A DNA stretch of 64,000 nt from Carnobacterium sp. 17-4 (GCF_000195575.1 NC_015391.1:984501-1048500), one strand, 5' to 3'; counted from the stretch's first letter, positions 39,195-48,365 are shown. Notes: generated from the sequence alone by a model not told the origin. Translations and numbers: made by a program.

Positions 39195-41090
39195 GTGAAA
39201 GATAAAATTTTTGAAGGGCTGCAAAAAATGGGTAAAACCTTTATGTTGCCTATTGCATTGCTTCCAGTAGCAGGTTTGCTATTAGGAATAGGGTCATCTT
39301 TTACTGGAGATTCATTTGTAAGTCTATATGACTTAGAGTGGTTATTAGGGGAAGGTACTGTTTTATATGGTGTTTTAACAGTACTTAAAGATTGTGGAAC
39401 GATCGTATTTGATAATTTACCACTGCTCTTTGCAGTTGGGGTTGCTTTAGGAATGGCTAAAGCTGCTAAAGAAGTTGCGGCTTTATCAGCTGTTGTAGCG
39501 TACTTTATGATGTATGCATCTTTAACAAGTACCATAACAAACTTTGGAAATATAGAAAAGTTGCAACAAACACCGGGATTAATTGCTTCGGTACTTAGTT
39601 TTGAGGCAACAATGAATACAGGTGTATTTGGCGGAATCATTATGGGATTGATCGTTGCTGCCTTGCACAATCGCTTTTATAAAATTGAATTACCAGACGC
39701 TTTATCATTCTTTTCTGGAACGCGTTTCATACCAATCGTATCAGCATTTGCAGCTGTAATCGTCGGGATGATTCTTGCGTTTATCTGGCCATATGCTGGT
39801 GCAGGGATTGCATGGTTAGGTTCAGTTGTAGCTGAACTTGGGTATTTTGGAACTTTCTTGTACGGTTTTATTTATCGTGCATTGATTCCATTAGGTTTAC
39901 ATCATGTGTTTTATCTTCCTTTCTGGCAGACAGCACTTGGAGGAACGGCTGAAATTAACGGAACAATTGTTGAAGGAGCTCAAAACATCGTCTTCTCACA
40001 ATTAGCTAATGGACAAGTTGTTGATCCTGAAGCAGCAAAATTCTTCTCTGGATTATTCCCGTTCATGATTTTCGGATTCCCAGCAGCAGCTTTAGCAATG
40101 TACCAAACGGCTAAACCTGAACGTAAAAAAGATGTTAAGGGACTTATGATGTCTTCTTCACTAACGTCAATTTTTACAGGAATCACAGAACCGCTTGAAT
40201 TTTCATTCTTATTTGCTTCACCTTTCTTATACTTCGGAGTACATTGTGTATTAGCTGCGTTTTCTTTTGTTATTATGCACTTTTTAAATGTTGGAGTAGG
40301 ATTGACTTTCTCAGGTGGCTTACTTGACTTTGTATTGTATGGTATCTTACCAGGACAAGGAATAACCAACTGGATACCAGTTGTCTTAGTAGGAATTATT
40401 TATGCACTTGTTTACTATTTCGTTTTCCGTTTCTTTATTACAAAATTCGACTTGAAAACACCAGGTCGTGAAGATGAAGTAGCTGAATCAAAAATGTATA
40501 CAAAAGCAGATTACCAAGCTAAAAAAGCTGGCGGAACTACATCTAATGAACCCGTTCAAGATGAAATGTCGCATGACATTATTGAAGGACTGGGTGGAAA
40601 AGCCAATTTAGTCGATGTTGACAATTGTGCAACAAGATTAAGAGTAACGATCAAAGATGGTAAATTGGTTGATCAAGCTATGTTGAAATCAACTGGAGCG
40701 GCTGGAGTCGTTGTAAAAGGAAATAGTGCCCAAGTTATTTATGGACCAAAAGTTTCAAATATTAAATCAAATATAGATGAATATTTAGCTAGCTCAACAA
40801 ATACAGCACCTGCATCTGCATCTTCTGTTAAACCTTCTAACCCTGCTGATGAAATGTCTGCAGATATTATTGAAGGCCTTGGCGGAGAAGAAAATCTAAT
40901 CGACGTTGATAATTGTGCTACTCGTTTAAGAGTTACCGTTAAAGATGGTCAATTAGTTGATCAAGCTAAGTTAAAATCAACTGGAGCAGCTGGAGTTGTT
41001 GTCAAAGGGACTAGTGCCCAAGTCATTTATGGACCTAAAGTAGTAAATATTAAATCAAATATTGAAGAATACCGTAATGGTAAGCTATAA
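39195..41090 (+). CDS. PTS sugar permease IICBB, glucose family, with two IIB domains
   Basis: A 631-residue phosphotransferase permease. The IIC domain (about 1-440) has ten or so membrane segments and glucose-family motifs (GLHHVFYLPFWQTA, SIFTGITEPLEF). The C-terminus carries two tandem IIB domains, about 456-531 and 552-627, joined by an Ala/Ser-rich linker. Each has the phosphocysteine motif VDNCATRLRV (Cys478 and Cys574). The two copies are about 85 percent identical by my count (65 of 76 residues). No IIA domain is present, so phosphate must come from a separate IIA. The SD is AAGGAGG before GTG 39195. Glucose, maltose and similar sugars are all possible substrates. Confidence 0.9.
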   Translation: MKDKIFEGLQKMGKTFMLPIALLPVAGLLLGIGSSFTGDSFVSLYDLEWLLGEGTVLYGVLTVLKDCGTIVFDNLPLLFAVGVALGMAKAAKEVAALSAVVAYFMMYASLTSTITNFGNIEKLQQTPGLIASVLSFEATMNTGVFGGIIMGLIVAALHNRFYKIELPDALSFFSGTRFIPIVSAFAAVIVGMILAFIWPYAGAGIAWLGSVVAELGYFGTFLYGFIYRALIPLGLHHVFYLPFWQTALGGTAEINGTIVEGAQNIVFSQLANGQVVDPEAAKFFSGLFPFMIFGFPAAALAMYQTAKPERKKDVKGLMMSSSLTSIFTGITEPLEFSFLFASPFLYFGVHCVLAAFSFVIMHFLNVGVGLTFSGGLLDFVLYGILPGQGITNWIPVVLVGIIYALVYYFVFRFFITKFDLKTPGREDEVAESKMYTKADYQAKKAGGTTSNEPVQDEMSHDIIEGLGGKANLVDVDNCATRLRVTIKDGKLVDQAMLKSTGAAGVVVKGNSAQVIYGPKVSNIKSNIDEYLASSTNTAPASASSVKPSNPADEMSADIIEGLGGEENLIDVDNCATRLRVTVKDGQLVDQAKLKSTGAAGVVVKGTSAQVIYGPKVVNIKSNIEEYRNGKL

Positions 41091-41116
41091 TTTGTTTCTT
41101 AAGTAATTAAACTAGT

Positions 41117-41169
41117 AAAGAACTCCTTTAACGGGCAGAGATTGTCCTGCCGTTAAGGGGGTTCTTTTT
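41117..41169 (+). terminator. Terminator behind the PTS gene
   Basis: AAAGAACTCCTTTAACGGGCAG pairs with CTGCCGTTAAGGGGGTTCTTT across an 8-nt loop, with small bulges, and a T run follows. Confidence 0.88.
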
Positions 41170-41351
41170 GTGTGTTATCAGATAACCTTATAGCTCAGTA
41201 ATTAAAAATAGTGAAAACGACTAAATGGATTAAAGAAATGTTTGTAAAAACAAGACAAACTATTGATTATTTAGGCAAAAACAGGTACGCTAATAAGGTG
41301 TGTAAACGTGTTTTCCTTGACAGTTGTTAAGCAAAGAAAGAAGGGTTACGA

Positions 41352-41690
41352 TTGGAAATTGAAAAAACAAATCAAATGAACGCCTTGTTCGATTTCTATG
41401 GCTCTTTATTGACCGACAAACAAAAAAGTTATATGCAATTATACTATGCAGATGATTTTTCTCTGGGTGAGATTGCAGAAGAATTTGAAGTTAGTCGTCA
41501 AGCAATTTATGATAACATCAGGCGAACTGAAAATAGCTTAATCGAGTATGAAAAAAAGCTACACTTATTGGAAGATTTCAATACTACAAAGGCCGTCATA
41601 GAGGATATGTCAAGTTACATTAAGAGTCATTATCCAAAAGATGAGGTATTAGAACAGTTTATTGAGTTATTAAAAAAAGACAGAGATTAG
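41352..41690 (+). CDS. ylxM: SRP-associated putative DNA-binding protein (YlxM)
   Basis: A 112-residue YlxM/p13 family protein with a sigma-70 region 4-like helix-turn-helix: [20 protein letters not shown] followed by [21 protein letters not shown]. In streptococci YlxM is reported to bind the SRP and modulate its activity. The gene directly precedes ffh (23 nt), which supports this role. The start is TTG 41352 with an AAGAAGGG SD. TTGACA at 41317-41322 is a possible -35, but no matching -10 is seen. Confidence 0.92.
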   Translation: MEIEKTNQMNALFDFYGSLLTDKQKSYMQLYYADDFSLGEIAEEFEVSRQAIYDNIRRTENSLIEYEKKLHLLEDFNTTKAVIEDMSSYIKSHYPKDEVLEQFIELLKKDRD

Positions 41691-41713
41691 AAATAAAGGA
41701 ATGGTGAAGTAGA

Positions 41714-43141
41714 ATGGCATTTGAAGGTTTAACTGAACGTCTCCAAAATGCGATGACAAAAATGCGTCGCAAAGGGAAAGTATCAGAAGCTGATGTAAAA
41801 GAAATGATGAGAGAAGTACGTTTAGCCTTATTAGAAGCTGACGTTAACTTTAAAGTTGTCAAAGATTTTGTTAAAACGGTGAGTGCTCGTGCAGTAGGTT
41901 CTGAAGTATTGGACAGCCTTTCTCCTGGACAACAAGTGATTAAAATCGTTAATGAAGAATTGACCGAGTTGATGGGTGGGGAACAAGCCACGATTCAAAC
42001 GTCACCTAAAGCACCTACAGTTGTCATGATGGTTGGTTTGCAAGGGGCAGGTAAAACGACTACAGCTGGTAAATTAGCTAGCTATCTACGCAAAAATCAA
42101 AACAAACGACCTTTATTGATTGCTGCCGATATTTATCGTCCAGCAGCCATTCAACAATTAGAAACTATTGGGAAACAATTAGATGTTCCTGTTTTCTCTA
42201 TGGGAGATCAAGTCAGTCCTGTTGAAATCGCAAGACAAGGGATCGAAAAAGCAAAGGCAGAACACTTAGATTTCGTGTTGATTGATACTGCTGGTCGTTT
42301 ACAAATTGATGAAACATTGATGCAAGAGTTAAGCGATATTAAAGAAACGTCACAGCCAACAGAAATTTTCTTAGTTGTTGATGCAATGACTGGGCAAGAA
42401 GCTGCAAATGTCGCTTCATCATTTAATGAGCAATTAGATATCACCGGTGTCATCTTAACGAAATTAGATGGAGATACTCGTGGAGGAGCAGCACTTTCTA
42501 TTCGTGCGGTTACTGGTAAACCTATCAAATTTACAGGTTCTGGTGAAAAACTAGATGCTTTAGAACCATTCTATCCAGAGCGTATGGCCAACCGTATTTT
42601 AGGTATGGGAGATATGTTAACTCTGATTGAAAAGGCTCAAGAAGATTTTGACGAAAAGAAATCAGAAGAAATGATGACAAAATTACGTGAAAATAGTTTT
42701 GACTTCAATGATTTCATTGAACAAATGGATCAAGTCAGCAATATGGGACCGATGGAAGATATTTTAAAAATGATTCCAGGTATGAGCAATGTTCCTGGAT
42801 TAGATAAACTTCAAATCGATCCAAAAGATACTGCCCGAATGAAAGCTATTGTTTTGTCTATGACACCGCAAGAAAGAGAAAATCCTGATCTTTTATCTCA
42901 AAGTCGACGTCGTAGAATTGCGAGAGGTTCAGCTCGTCCAATAGCTGAAGTAAATCGATTGATAAAGCAATTTAATGAATCGAAAAAAATGATGAGTCAA
43001 ATGTCTAAAGGAAATATGAACGGTATGGAAAATCTATTTGGACAAGGTGCAAAAGGCAAACTTGGAAAAATGGCTATGAATTCTATGGTTCGTAAGAATA
43101 AGAAAAAAATGAAGAAAAAGAATAAAAAAAGTCGTAAATAA
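41714..43141 (+). CDS. ffh: Signal recognition particle protein Ffh
   Basis: A 475-residue SRP54-type GTPase that recognises signal sequences on ribosomes. The NG domain has GLQGAGKTTTAGKLA (about 108), DIYRPAAIQQL, DTAGRLQIDE and TKLDGDTRGGAALS. The Met-rich M domain (about 300-440) includes NMGPMEDILKMIPGM and SRRRRIARGS, which binds 4.5S/6S-type SRP RNA. The tail is Lys-rich. It is co-transcribed with ylxM. An AAAGGAATGG SD precedes ATG 41714. Confidence 0.97.
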   Translation: MAFEGLTERLQNAMTKMRRKGKVSEADVKEMMREVRLALLEADVNFKVVKDFVKTVSARAVGSEVLDSLSPGQQVIKIVNEELTELMGGEQATIQTSPKAPTVVMMVGLQGAGKTTTAGKLASYLRKNQNKRPLLIAADIYRPAAIQQLETIGKQLDVPVFSMGDQVSPVEIARQGIEKAKAEHLDFVLIDTAGRLQIDETLMQELSDIKETSQPTEIFLVVDAMTGQEAANVASSFNEQLDITGVILTKLDGDTRGGAALSIRAVTGKPIKFTGSGEKLDALEPFYPERMANRILGMGDMLTLIEKAQEDFDEKKSEEMMTKLRENSFDFNDFIEQMDQVSNMGPMEDILKMIPGMSNVPGLDKLQIDPKDTARMKAIVLSMTPQERENPDLLSQSRRRRIARGSARPIAEVNRLIKQFNESKKMMSQMSKGNMNGMENLFGQGAKGKLGKMAMNSMVRKNKKKMKKKNKKSRK

Positions 43142-43170
43142 TATCTTGAAATAGTAAATAACTACTTTGT

Positions 43171-43210
43171 AAAAAAAAACAAGCTGTAAAGAAAAAACAC
43201 TTTACAAGCT
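43171..43210 (-). terminator. Reverse-strand hairpin with T run between ffh and rpsP
   Basis: AGCTGTAAAG (43182-43191) pairs with CTTTACAAGCT (43200-43210) with one bulged base. On the plus strand no T run follows. On the reverse strand the hairpin is followed by nine T's, so it looks like a terminator pointing against the operon. Confidence 0.5.
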
Positions 43211-43265
43211 ATAAATAAACTGGTAAACTACTAATTGTGAGATAGTTAATGGAGGTGTAAGAAAT

Positions 43266-43538
43266 ATGGCAGTAAAAATTCGTTTAAAACGCATGGGATC
43301 TAAAAGAAATCCTTTTTACCGTATCGTAGTTGCAGATTCACGTTCTCCACGTGATGGACGTTTCATCGAAACTGTAGGAACATACAACCCAGTTGTTAAT
43401 CCAGCAGAAGTAAAAGTGGACGAAGAAGCAGTATTAAAATGGTTAGCTAATGGTGCTCAACCTTCTGATACAATTCGTAACATCCTTTCAAAAGAAGGCA
43501 TTATGAAAAAATTCCATGAATCAAAAAACATTAAATAA
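43266..43538 (+). CDS. rpsP: Ribosomal protein S16
   Basis: A 90-residue small-subunit protein. [35 protein letters not shown] is diagnostic. A GGAGGTG SD precedes the ATG. It heads the rpsP-khpA-rimM-trmD-rplS group. Full length. Confidence 0.98.
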   Translation: MAVKIRLKRMGSKRNPFYRIVVADSRSPRDGRFIETVGTYNPVVNPAEVKVDEEAVLKWLANGAQPSDTIRNILSKEGIMKKFHESKNIK

Positions 43539-43552
43539 AAAGGATGTTTTCT

Positions 43553-43795
43553 ATGGCTGACATAAAAGATTTAATTCTTACAGTTGTAAGTCCTCTTGTA
43601 AGTCATCCGGATGAGTTGACAATCGATGTAGTAGAAACTGAAGAGTTTTTAGAATATCAATTGTCTGTTCACCCTGATGATGTTGGACGAGTAATTGGAA
43701 AAAAAGGTCGCGTAGCAAAAGCTATTCGTACAATTGTTTACAGTGTTAGAGTTCTTGGACCCAAACGTGTAAGATTAACAATTGCCAATAGCTAA
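43553..43795 (+). CDS. khpA: KH-domain RNA-binding protein KhpA (YlqC)
   Basis: An 80-residue single KH-domain protein. The GxxG loop is in [18 protein letters not shown]. KhpA pairs with KhpB to bind RNAs and affect division and cell elongation in related bacteria. The start is ATG 43553: AAAAGGA lies nine nt upstream. An ATG at 43544 is in frame but touches the SD, so it is less likely. It follows rpsP by 14 nt. Confidence 0.93.
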   Translation: MADIKDLILTVVSPLVSHPDELTIDVVETEEFLEYQLSVHPDDVGRVIGKKGRVAKAIRTIVYSVRVLGPKRVRLTIANS

Positions 43796-43802
43796 ATTCC
43801 GG

Positions 43803-43843
43803 AAAAGAAATCATTTCTTCAATAAGAGATGGTTTCTTTTTTT
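43803..43843 (+). terminator. Terminator behind khpA
   Basis: AAAGAAATCATTTCT pairs, with a few G-U pairs, with AGAGATGGTTTCTTT around a short A-rich loop, and a T run follows. Confidence 0.8.
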
Positions 43844-43916
43844 ATAAATGATTTTATTAGACATCCAGCTGAATAGATACTTAAATGAAAAAATTAATTG
43901 TAAATGAGGGAATGCA

Positions 43917-44432
43917 ATGAAAACATTGTACAATGTAGGGAAAATTGTTAACACACAAGGAATAAAAGGTGAAGTTCGAGTTATTTCAAAAACTGATTTT
44001 CCGGAAGAAAGATACAAAAAAGGGTCTACGTTATCGTTATTCCAAGATGGCAAGTTAGTAACGGATTTAACTGTTGCAAGCCATCGTAAACACAAGAATT
44101 TTGATATCCTATCCTTTGAAAACCACCCAAATATCAATGATGTAGAAAAATATCGTGATGGTATCCTGAAAGTTAGCGAAGACCGCTTAACAGAATTGCC
44201 AAAAAACGAATTCTATTTGCATCAAATAGTTGGATTGACTGTACAAGATGAAGAAAAAAATACCATTGGGAAAATCAGTGAAGTAATGTCACCTGGTGCT
44301 AATGATGTATGGGTAATTGAACGTCCGAAAAAGAAAGATCTATTGATTCCATATATTGAAGAAGTCGTATTAGAGGTTGATTTAGAAAACCAAATGGTGA
44401 CGATTCATATGATGGAAGGGCTAGATGATTAA
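43917..44432 (+). CDS. rimM: Ribosome maturation factor RimM
   Basis: A 171-residue 30S assembly factor. The N-terminal domain starts [18 protein letters not shown] and the C-terminal PRC-barrel has [20 protein letters not shown] and [16 protein letters not shown]. It helps fold the 16S 3' domain around S19. Its stop overlaps the trmD ATG by one base (TAATG), so the pair is translationally coupled. Confidence 0.96.
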   Translation: MKTLYNVGKIVNTQGIKGEVRVISKTDFPEERYKKGSTLSLFQDGKLVTDLTVASHRKHKNFDILSFENHPNINDVEKYRDGILKVSEDRLTELPKNEFYLHQIVGLTVQDEEKNTIGKISEVMSPGANDVWVIERPKKKDLLIPYIEEVVLEVDLENQMVTIHMMEGLDD

Positions 44433-45181
44433 TGAAAATTGATGTTTTGACCTTGTTTCCGCGAATGTTTCAAGGACCGTTGACCGAATCCATTATTGGA
44501 AAAGCAATTGGTAAAGATCTGCTACAAGTAAATGTGATGAATTTTAGAGACTACACAGATAACAAGCACCAGAATGTAGATGATTATCCTTATGGTGGCG
44601 GTGCAGGAATGTTATTAAAAGCGCAGCCTATTTTTGCTGCCATAGATGCAATTAATGAACAGGCGCCTGATACTAAAAAACGCGTGATCTTGCTAGATCC
44701 TGCAGGTGTTCCATTTACTCAATCGGTAGCAGAAGAACTGGCAGAAGAAGAACATCTAGTATTTATTTGTGGCCATTACGAGGGGTATGATGAACGAATT
44801 CGGACGTTGGTAACGGATGAGATTTCGTTAGGGGATTACGTTCTAACTGGCGGGGAACTAGGCGCCATGGTGATGATCGATGCGACGGTACGTTTGTTAC
44901 CTGAGGTTTTAGGAAACGATCAATCAGCTAAAACGGACTCTCATTCCACTGGGTTATTGGAGCATCCTCAGTACACTAGACCTGCTGAGTACCGCGGAAT
45001 GAAAGTTCCTGATGTGATAATTAGTGGGAATCATAAAAAAATAAAAGAGTGGCAAGATAAAGAATCAATCAGACGTACGATGGAAAGACGCCCTGATATG
45101 CTTGAAAACATCTTATTATCAGATGAACAACAAAAATATGTAGAAGAAATAAAAGCAGAAGAAGCGACTCCTAAAGAGTAA
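44432..45181 (+). CDS. trmD: tRNA (guanine-N1-)-methyltransferase
   Basis: A 249-residue SPOUT enzyme that methylates G37 of tRNAs reading CNN codons and so prevents frameshifts. Signatures are [31 protein letters not shown], the knot [11 protein letters not shown] and [15 protein letters not shown]. It is coupled to rimM and followed by rplS, which has its own promoter. Full length. Confidence 0.97.
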   Translation: MKIDVLTLFPRMFQGPLTESIIGKAIGKDLLQVNVMNFRDYTDNKHQNVDDYPYGGGAGMLLKAQPIFAAIDAINEQAPDTKKRVILLDPAGVPFTQSVAEELAEEEHLVFICGHYEGYDERIRTLVTDEISLGDYVLTGGELGAMVMIDATVRLLPEVLGNDQSAKTDSHSTGLLEHPQYTRPAEYRGMKVPDVIISGNHKKIKEWQDKESIRRTMERRPDMLENILLSDEQQKYVEEIKAEEATPKE

Positions 45182-45228
45182 AGAAACTATAATTTTCGCT
45201 ATTTTTTCTGGAAAATAAGGAAATTTAC

Positions 45229-45257
45229 TTTACACCCTTTAGTGCTTATGTTAAAAT
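45229..45257 (+). promoter_or_regulatory. Promoter of rplS
   Basis: TTTACA (45229-45234), a 17-nt spacer, then TAAAAT (45252-45257). Transcription would start near 45264, at the edge of the structured leader. Confidence 0.7.
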
Positions 45258-45263
45258 TATTTG

Positions 45264-45345
45264 GTGAGCGGGTAAAACCTGCCATCAAAACGATGTTCCG
45301 CTGTATCCATATGTGATATATGAAGGTTTGTTGGAAGGAGAAAAA
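45264..45345 (+). promoter_or_regulatory. Structured leader of rplS (L19 leader candidate)
   Basis: The leader can form GCGGGT (45268-45273) with ACCTGC (45277-45282), or AGCGG (45267-45271) with CCGCT (45298-45302) enclosing CATC/GATG. The two pairings exclude each other. An L19 leader RNA family upstream of rplS is known in Bacilli and is thought to give autoregulation by L19. Membership here is inferred from position and structure. Confidence 0.5.
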
Positions 45346-45349
45346 CATA

Positions 45350-45697
45350 ATGAGTAATTTAATTGAATCAATCACTAACGAACAATTACGTGAAGACATC
45401 CCAGCTTTCCGTCCAGGAGATACTGTACGTGTTCATGCTAAAATCGTTGAGGGTACTAGAGAACGTATCCAATTATTTGAAGGTGTTGTAATCAAACGCC
45501 GTGGTGCTGGAGTTAGCGAAACTTACACAGTTCGTAAAATTTCTAATGGAATTGGCGTTGAACGTACATTCCCATTACACTCACCACGTGTTGCTCAAAT
45601 CGAAGTTGTTCGCTTTGGTAAAGTACGTCGTGCTAAATTGTACTACTTACGTGCATTACACGGTAAAGCAGCTCGTATTAAAGAAATCCGTCGCTAA
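45350..45697 (+). CDS. rplS: Ribosomal protein L19
   Basis: A 115-residue large-subunit protein located at the subunit interface. [19 protein letters not shown] and [15 protein letters not shown] are diagnostic. ATG 45350 is used because GGAAGGAG lies just upstream and the protein then starts MSNLIESI, as in relatives; an ATG at 45320 lacks an SD. A terminator follows. Confidence 0.98.
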   Translation: MSNLIESITNEQLREDIPAFRPGDTVRVHAKIVEGTRERIQLFEGVVIKRRGAGVSETYTVRKISNGIGVERTFPLHSPRVAQIEVVRFGKVRRAKLYYLRALHGKAARIKEIRR

Positions 45698-45709
45698 GAT
45701 GAATTTTTT

Positions 45710-45743
45710 AAGTTCTAACTCTCTTGAGTTAGAACTTTTTTTG
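45710..45743 (+). terminator. Terminator behind rplS
   Basis: A perfect 12-bp stem, AAGTTCTAACTC (45710-45721) with GAGTTAGAACTT (45726-45737), a TCTT loop and a T run. Confidence 0.93.
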
Positions 45744-45835
45744 TTTTATTAAATACGCTGTTAATTATGAATAGAGTACGTTATAATTGAAAATGAAAAA
45801 GCGATTAGAACTTAAAAAAAGTGGGGTATTGTAGA

Positions 45836-46267
45836 GTGAATAAAGCATTAGTAAACTTTGAAGCCATCTTGAAGGCAAAACATGTGCCTTTAGCTAAGAA
45901 AGAAATAAAAAATGGACAAATTTTGTATAATGGTAAATTTAAACTGAATGATCAGCAAGCTTTACCATTTGGGGTTGTTTTTGATAATAAAGAAGAGGGT
46001 ATCATTGATTTTCAAATTGTGTACCATAAACTAGCTTATGTAACGAATTTTGATGCAAAACATAAAGTGTTAGAAGTTTTAAATGAATTAAATGAAATGA
46101 AAACAGGTTATTATCGCGTATGTCTTGCTGGAGATGGAGAAATTTATATGAGACTCCTTTCACGAACAACAGAAGAGGTGAGAGCAGCTTATGAAATGAT
46201 GATCGTAGGATCAACAATTGCTAAAAGTATTCTTCCTAAAATTGAAGAAGCTGTAGGAAAAAAATAA
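45836..46267 (+). CDS. Unassigned small protein, possibly YbjN-like
   Basis: A 143-residue soluble protein that I do not recognise with confidence. The middle (FGVVFDNKEEGIIDFQIVYHKLAYV) and LEVLNELNEMKTGYYRVCLAGDGEIYMRLLSRT recall the YbjN / secretion-chaperone-like fold, whose members have a beta-sheet flanked by helices. No signal peptide, membrane segment or catalytic motif is seen. The start is GTG 45836, behind GTGGGG at 45821; that GTG is also in frame. It stands alone between the rplS terminator and the OsmC-family gene, 42 nt before the latter, and may share a transcript with it. Confidence 0.6.
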   Translation: MNKALVNFEAILKAKHVPLAKKEIKNGQILYNGKFKLNDQQALPFGVVFDNKEEGIIDFQIVYHKLAYVTNFDAKHKVLEVLNELNEMKTGYYRVCLAGDGEIYMRLLSRTTEEVRAAYEMMIVGSTIAKSILPKIEEAVGKK

Positions 46268-46309
46268 ATTCAATTTAATCGTTATCATGAATAAGAAAGT
46301 AGGGATTTC

Positions 46310-46732
46310 ATGAAAGACCGCAAACCGTTATTTCATGCTGAGATAGTCAATGAAACAGGTGTGAATGGTCAAGCATTTGTAAAAAATGGCGGACTGAATG
46401 TTAAGCTGTCCAGTCCCTTAAGCGATGAGGATGGCACAAATCCTGAAGAATTACTTGGCTTATCTTTTAGTACGTGCCTCAATGCTACGATTCAATCCTT
46501 GCTAAAAGCTAGAGGAAAAGAGAATGAAAGCCGTGTTGAAGTTCATGTTGACTATATGCGTGAACCCAGTGGAATCGGTTTTTTCTTTAATGTAGAAGCT
46601 TTTGCGAAAATTGAGGGACTATCTTTTGAAGAAAGTAAAAAAATCGTGGAAGAAGCTGAAAATCGTTGCCCTGTATCTAAATTATTGGCAGGAAGCCAGA
46701 CAGTCTCTGTAACAGCGGTTGAACAATTTTAA
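46310..46732 (+). CDS. OsmC/Ohr family peroxiredoxin
   Basis: A 140-residue protein of the OsmC/Ohr family, thiol peroxidases that reduce organic hydroperoxides. The two reactive cysteines are visible: Cys56 in FSTCLNATI and Cys120 in NRCPVSKLL. The start KDRKPLFHAEIVNETGVNGQAFV fits the Ohr-like branch. The SD is TAGGGA before ATG 46310. No OhrR-type regulator gene is adjacent. It ends at a hairpin shared with the convergent YajQ gene. Confidence 0.88.
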   Translation: MKDRKPLFHAEIVNETGVNGQAFVKNGGLNVKLSSPLSDEDGTNPEELLGLSFSTCLNATIQSLLKARGKENESRVEVHVDYMREPSGIGFFFNVEAFAKIEGLSFEESKKIVEEAENRCPVSKLLAGSQTVSVTAVEQF

Positions 46733-46736
46733 ATAA

Positions 46737-46786
46737 AAATGCTAAAAAGACCTTCAAATCCATATTTGAAGGTCTTTCAGCATAAT
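46737..46786. terminator. Hairpin between the OsmC-family and YajQ-family genes
   Basis: AAAGACCTTCAAAT (46746-46759) pairs with ATTTGAAGGTCTTT (46764-46777), and ATGCT with AGCAT extends it with one bulge. The T-rich exit is better on the reverse strand, for the YajQ gene, but the forward gene may use it too. Confidence 0.85.
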
Positions 46787-46807
46787 AATCCTAGAAGTAG
46801 TATTTGA

Positions 46808-47299
46808 TTATCTGTAATTGATAAATTGCAAATCAATTGGGAGATCTGTATCTCTTAATAGAGCAATAACTTGCTGTAGATCATCACGATTTTTACCGGT
46901 TACTCGTATTTGATCGTCTTGTATTTGAGTTTTAACTTTAATACCAGATTTTTTAATCAATTGAGTAATCGTTTTTGCGTGTTCTTTATCGATTCCATTA
47001 ATTAAGTCAGCGAATTGACGCACATTTCCACCAAAAGCTTTTTCAGTTGAAGAATAATGGAGATTTCTGGTAGGAACGCCTCTCTTAACCAATTTATTAG
47101 ACAATACGTCTTTTACTTGCTCTAACTTGAAGTCGTCATCTGAAACTAAAACCAATTTTTCTTTTTCTAATTTGATCTCGCTGATAGAGCCTTTAAAATC
47201 AAAACGATTGGCGATTTCTTTTGTTGCCAACTGGATGGAATTTTTTATCTCTTCCATATTCATTTCTGAAACGATATCAAAACTTGCTTCTTTTGCCAT
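46808..47299 (-). CDS. YajQ family nucleotide-binding protein
   Basis: A 163-residue YajQ (UPF0234) protein with two RNP-like folds. It starts [21 protein letters not shown] and contains [14 protein letters not shown] and the C-terminal [17 protein letters not shown]. Relatives bind nucleotides, and some bind cyclic-di-GMP; the role in Firmicutes is unclear. A GGAGGAAAC SD and an extended -10 (TGGTACAAT at 47340-47332, reverse strand) precede it. It is divergent from the YitT-family gene. Confidence 0.92.
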   Translation of the reverse strand: MAKEASFDIVSEMNMEEIKNSIQLATKEIANRFDFKGSISEIKLEKEKLVLVSDDDFKLEQVKDVLSNKLVKRGVPTRNLHYSSTEKAFGGNVRQFADLINGIDKEHAKTITQLIKKSGIKVKTQIQDDQIRVTGKNRDDLQQVIALLRDTDLPIDLQFINYR

Positions 47300-47465
47300 A
47301 ATTGTTTCCTCCTTCTACATTGTGCTCTTAAATTGTACCACAAAGGCGTGTATAGGAGAAGGAAACGGATACAAATGAGAGCGTAATGAATAAAACTATT
47401 TTCCGCTTTCTTTATAAAGAAAAACTTGTTATCCTTGTTTGATTAAGTAAGTAGGGAGTTGTAAA

Positions 47466-48362
47466 ATGACAAAATTAAAAACACCAAATTTTTGGATCGA
47501 ACAAGCCAAAAAAATCTTTTTTATCTTTTTTGCAGCTATTACAAGTGCAATAGCTATGAATAATTTCTTAATTCCCTCTAATATTTATGCATCTGGGATT
47601 AATGGAGTATCGCAATTATTAGCAGATATTCTCGGGAGCAGTTCAGGAATTGTAATTGATACAGGTATCCTGATTCTCGTATTTAATATCCCAATCGCAA
47701 TTCTTGGGTGGTTTAAAGTAGGAAAAAACTTTACGTTATATAGTTTTTTAACCTCTATCTTGATTTCATTTTTCATCATCCTCTTGCCGGTTAATCCATT
47801 AACGGCTGATCCTATGATGAATGCTTTATTTGGAGGTATCATTAGTGGAGCCGGAATTGGATTTGCTTTGAAATACGGTTTTTCAACTGGTGGAATGGAT
47901 ATTATCTCAATGGTGTTAGCTAAAACAACTGGGAGATCAATTGGAACCTTAACATTTGCCATGAATTTGCTGATTGTTTCGTCAGCCGGCTTCTTATACG
48001 GATGGGAATATGCTTTGTACACATTGGTATCGATTTATGTTATGACTAAAGTGATTGATACAATTCATACCAGTCATCAAAAAGTAACAGCCATGATCGT
48101 GACCAATGAACCAGATGCTTTAGTAAAAGTCATCCACGAAAAATTAATAAGAGGAATCACCATTATACCTGCAAAAGGAGCTTATTCAGGAATGGATCGT
48201 TCTATTTTAATGGTGGTTATCACTCGCTACGAGATGTATGAACTCGAACAAGCGGTCAGGGAAGCAGATGCTTCAGCGTTTGTTAATTTCATGGAAACAA
48301 ATAAAGTATTAGGTGAATTTTGGAGTTCTGATCGACAAAAGGAATCTCAATTAAAAAAATAA
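47466..48362 (+). CDS. YitT family membrane protein
   Basis: A 298-residue protein with about five or six membrane helices in the first 200 residues (including MNNFLIPSNIYASGINGVSQ, and GFALKYGFSTGGMDIIS) and a C-terminal DUF2179 domain (VTAMIVTNEPDALVKVIHEK, RGITIIPAKGAYSGMDRSIL). This is the YitT/YpjC layout. The family is common in Firmicutes, and the transported substrate is unknown. The SD is AGGGAG. A terminator follows. Confidence 0.9.
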   Translation: MTKLKTPNFWIEQAKKIFFIFFAAITSAIAMNNFLIPSNIYASGINGVSQLLADILGSSSGIVIDTGILILVFNIPIAILGWFKVGKNFTLYSFLTSILISFFIILLPVNPLTADPMMNALFGGIISGAGIGFALKYGFSTGGMDIISMVLAKTTGRSIGTLTFAMNLLIVSSAGFLYGWEYALYTLVSIYVMTKVIDTIHTSHQKVTAMIVTNEPDALVKVIHEKLIRGITIIPAKGAYSGMDRSILMVVITRYEMYELEQAVREADASAFVNFMETNKVLGEFWSSDRQKESQLKK

Positions 48363-48365
48363 AGT

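Noticed and set aside
45501-45752. An 83-codon forward open frame
   Set aside because: It is an out-of-frame shadow of rplS and runs into its terminator.
47127-47378. An 83-codon forward open frame
   Set aside because: It is antisense to the YajQ-family gene and crosses that gene's promoter; no family resemblance.
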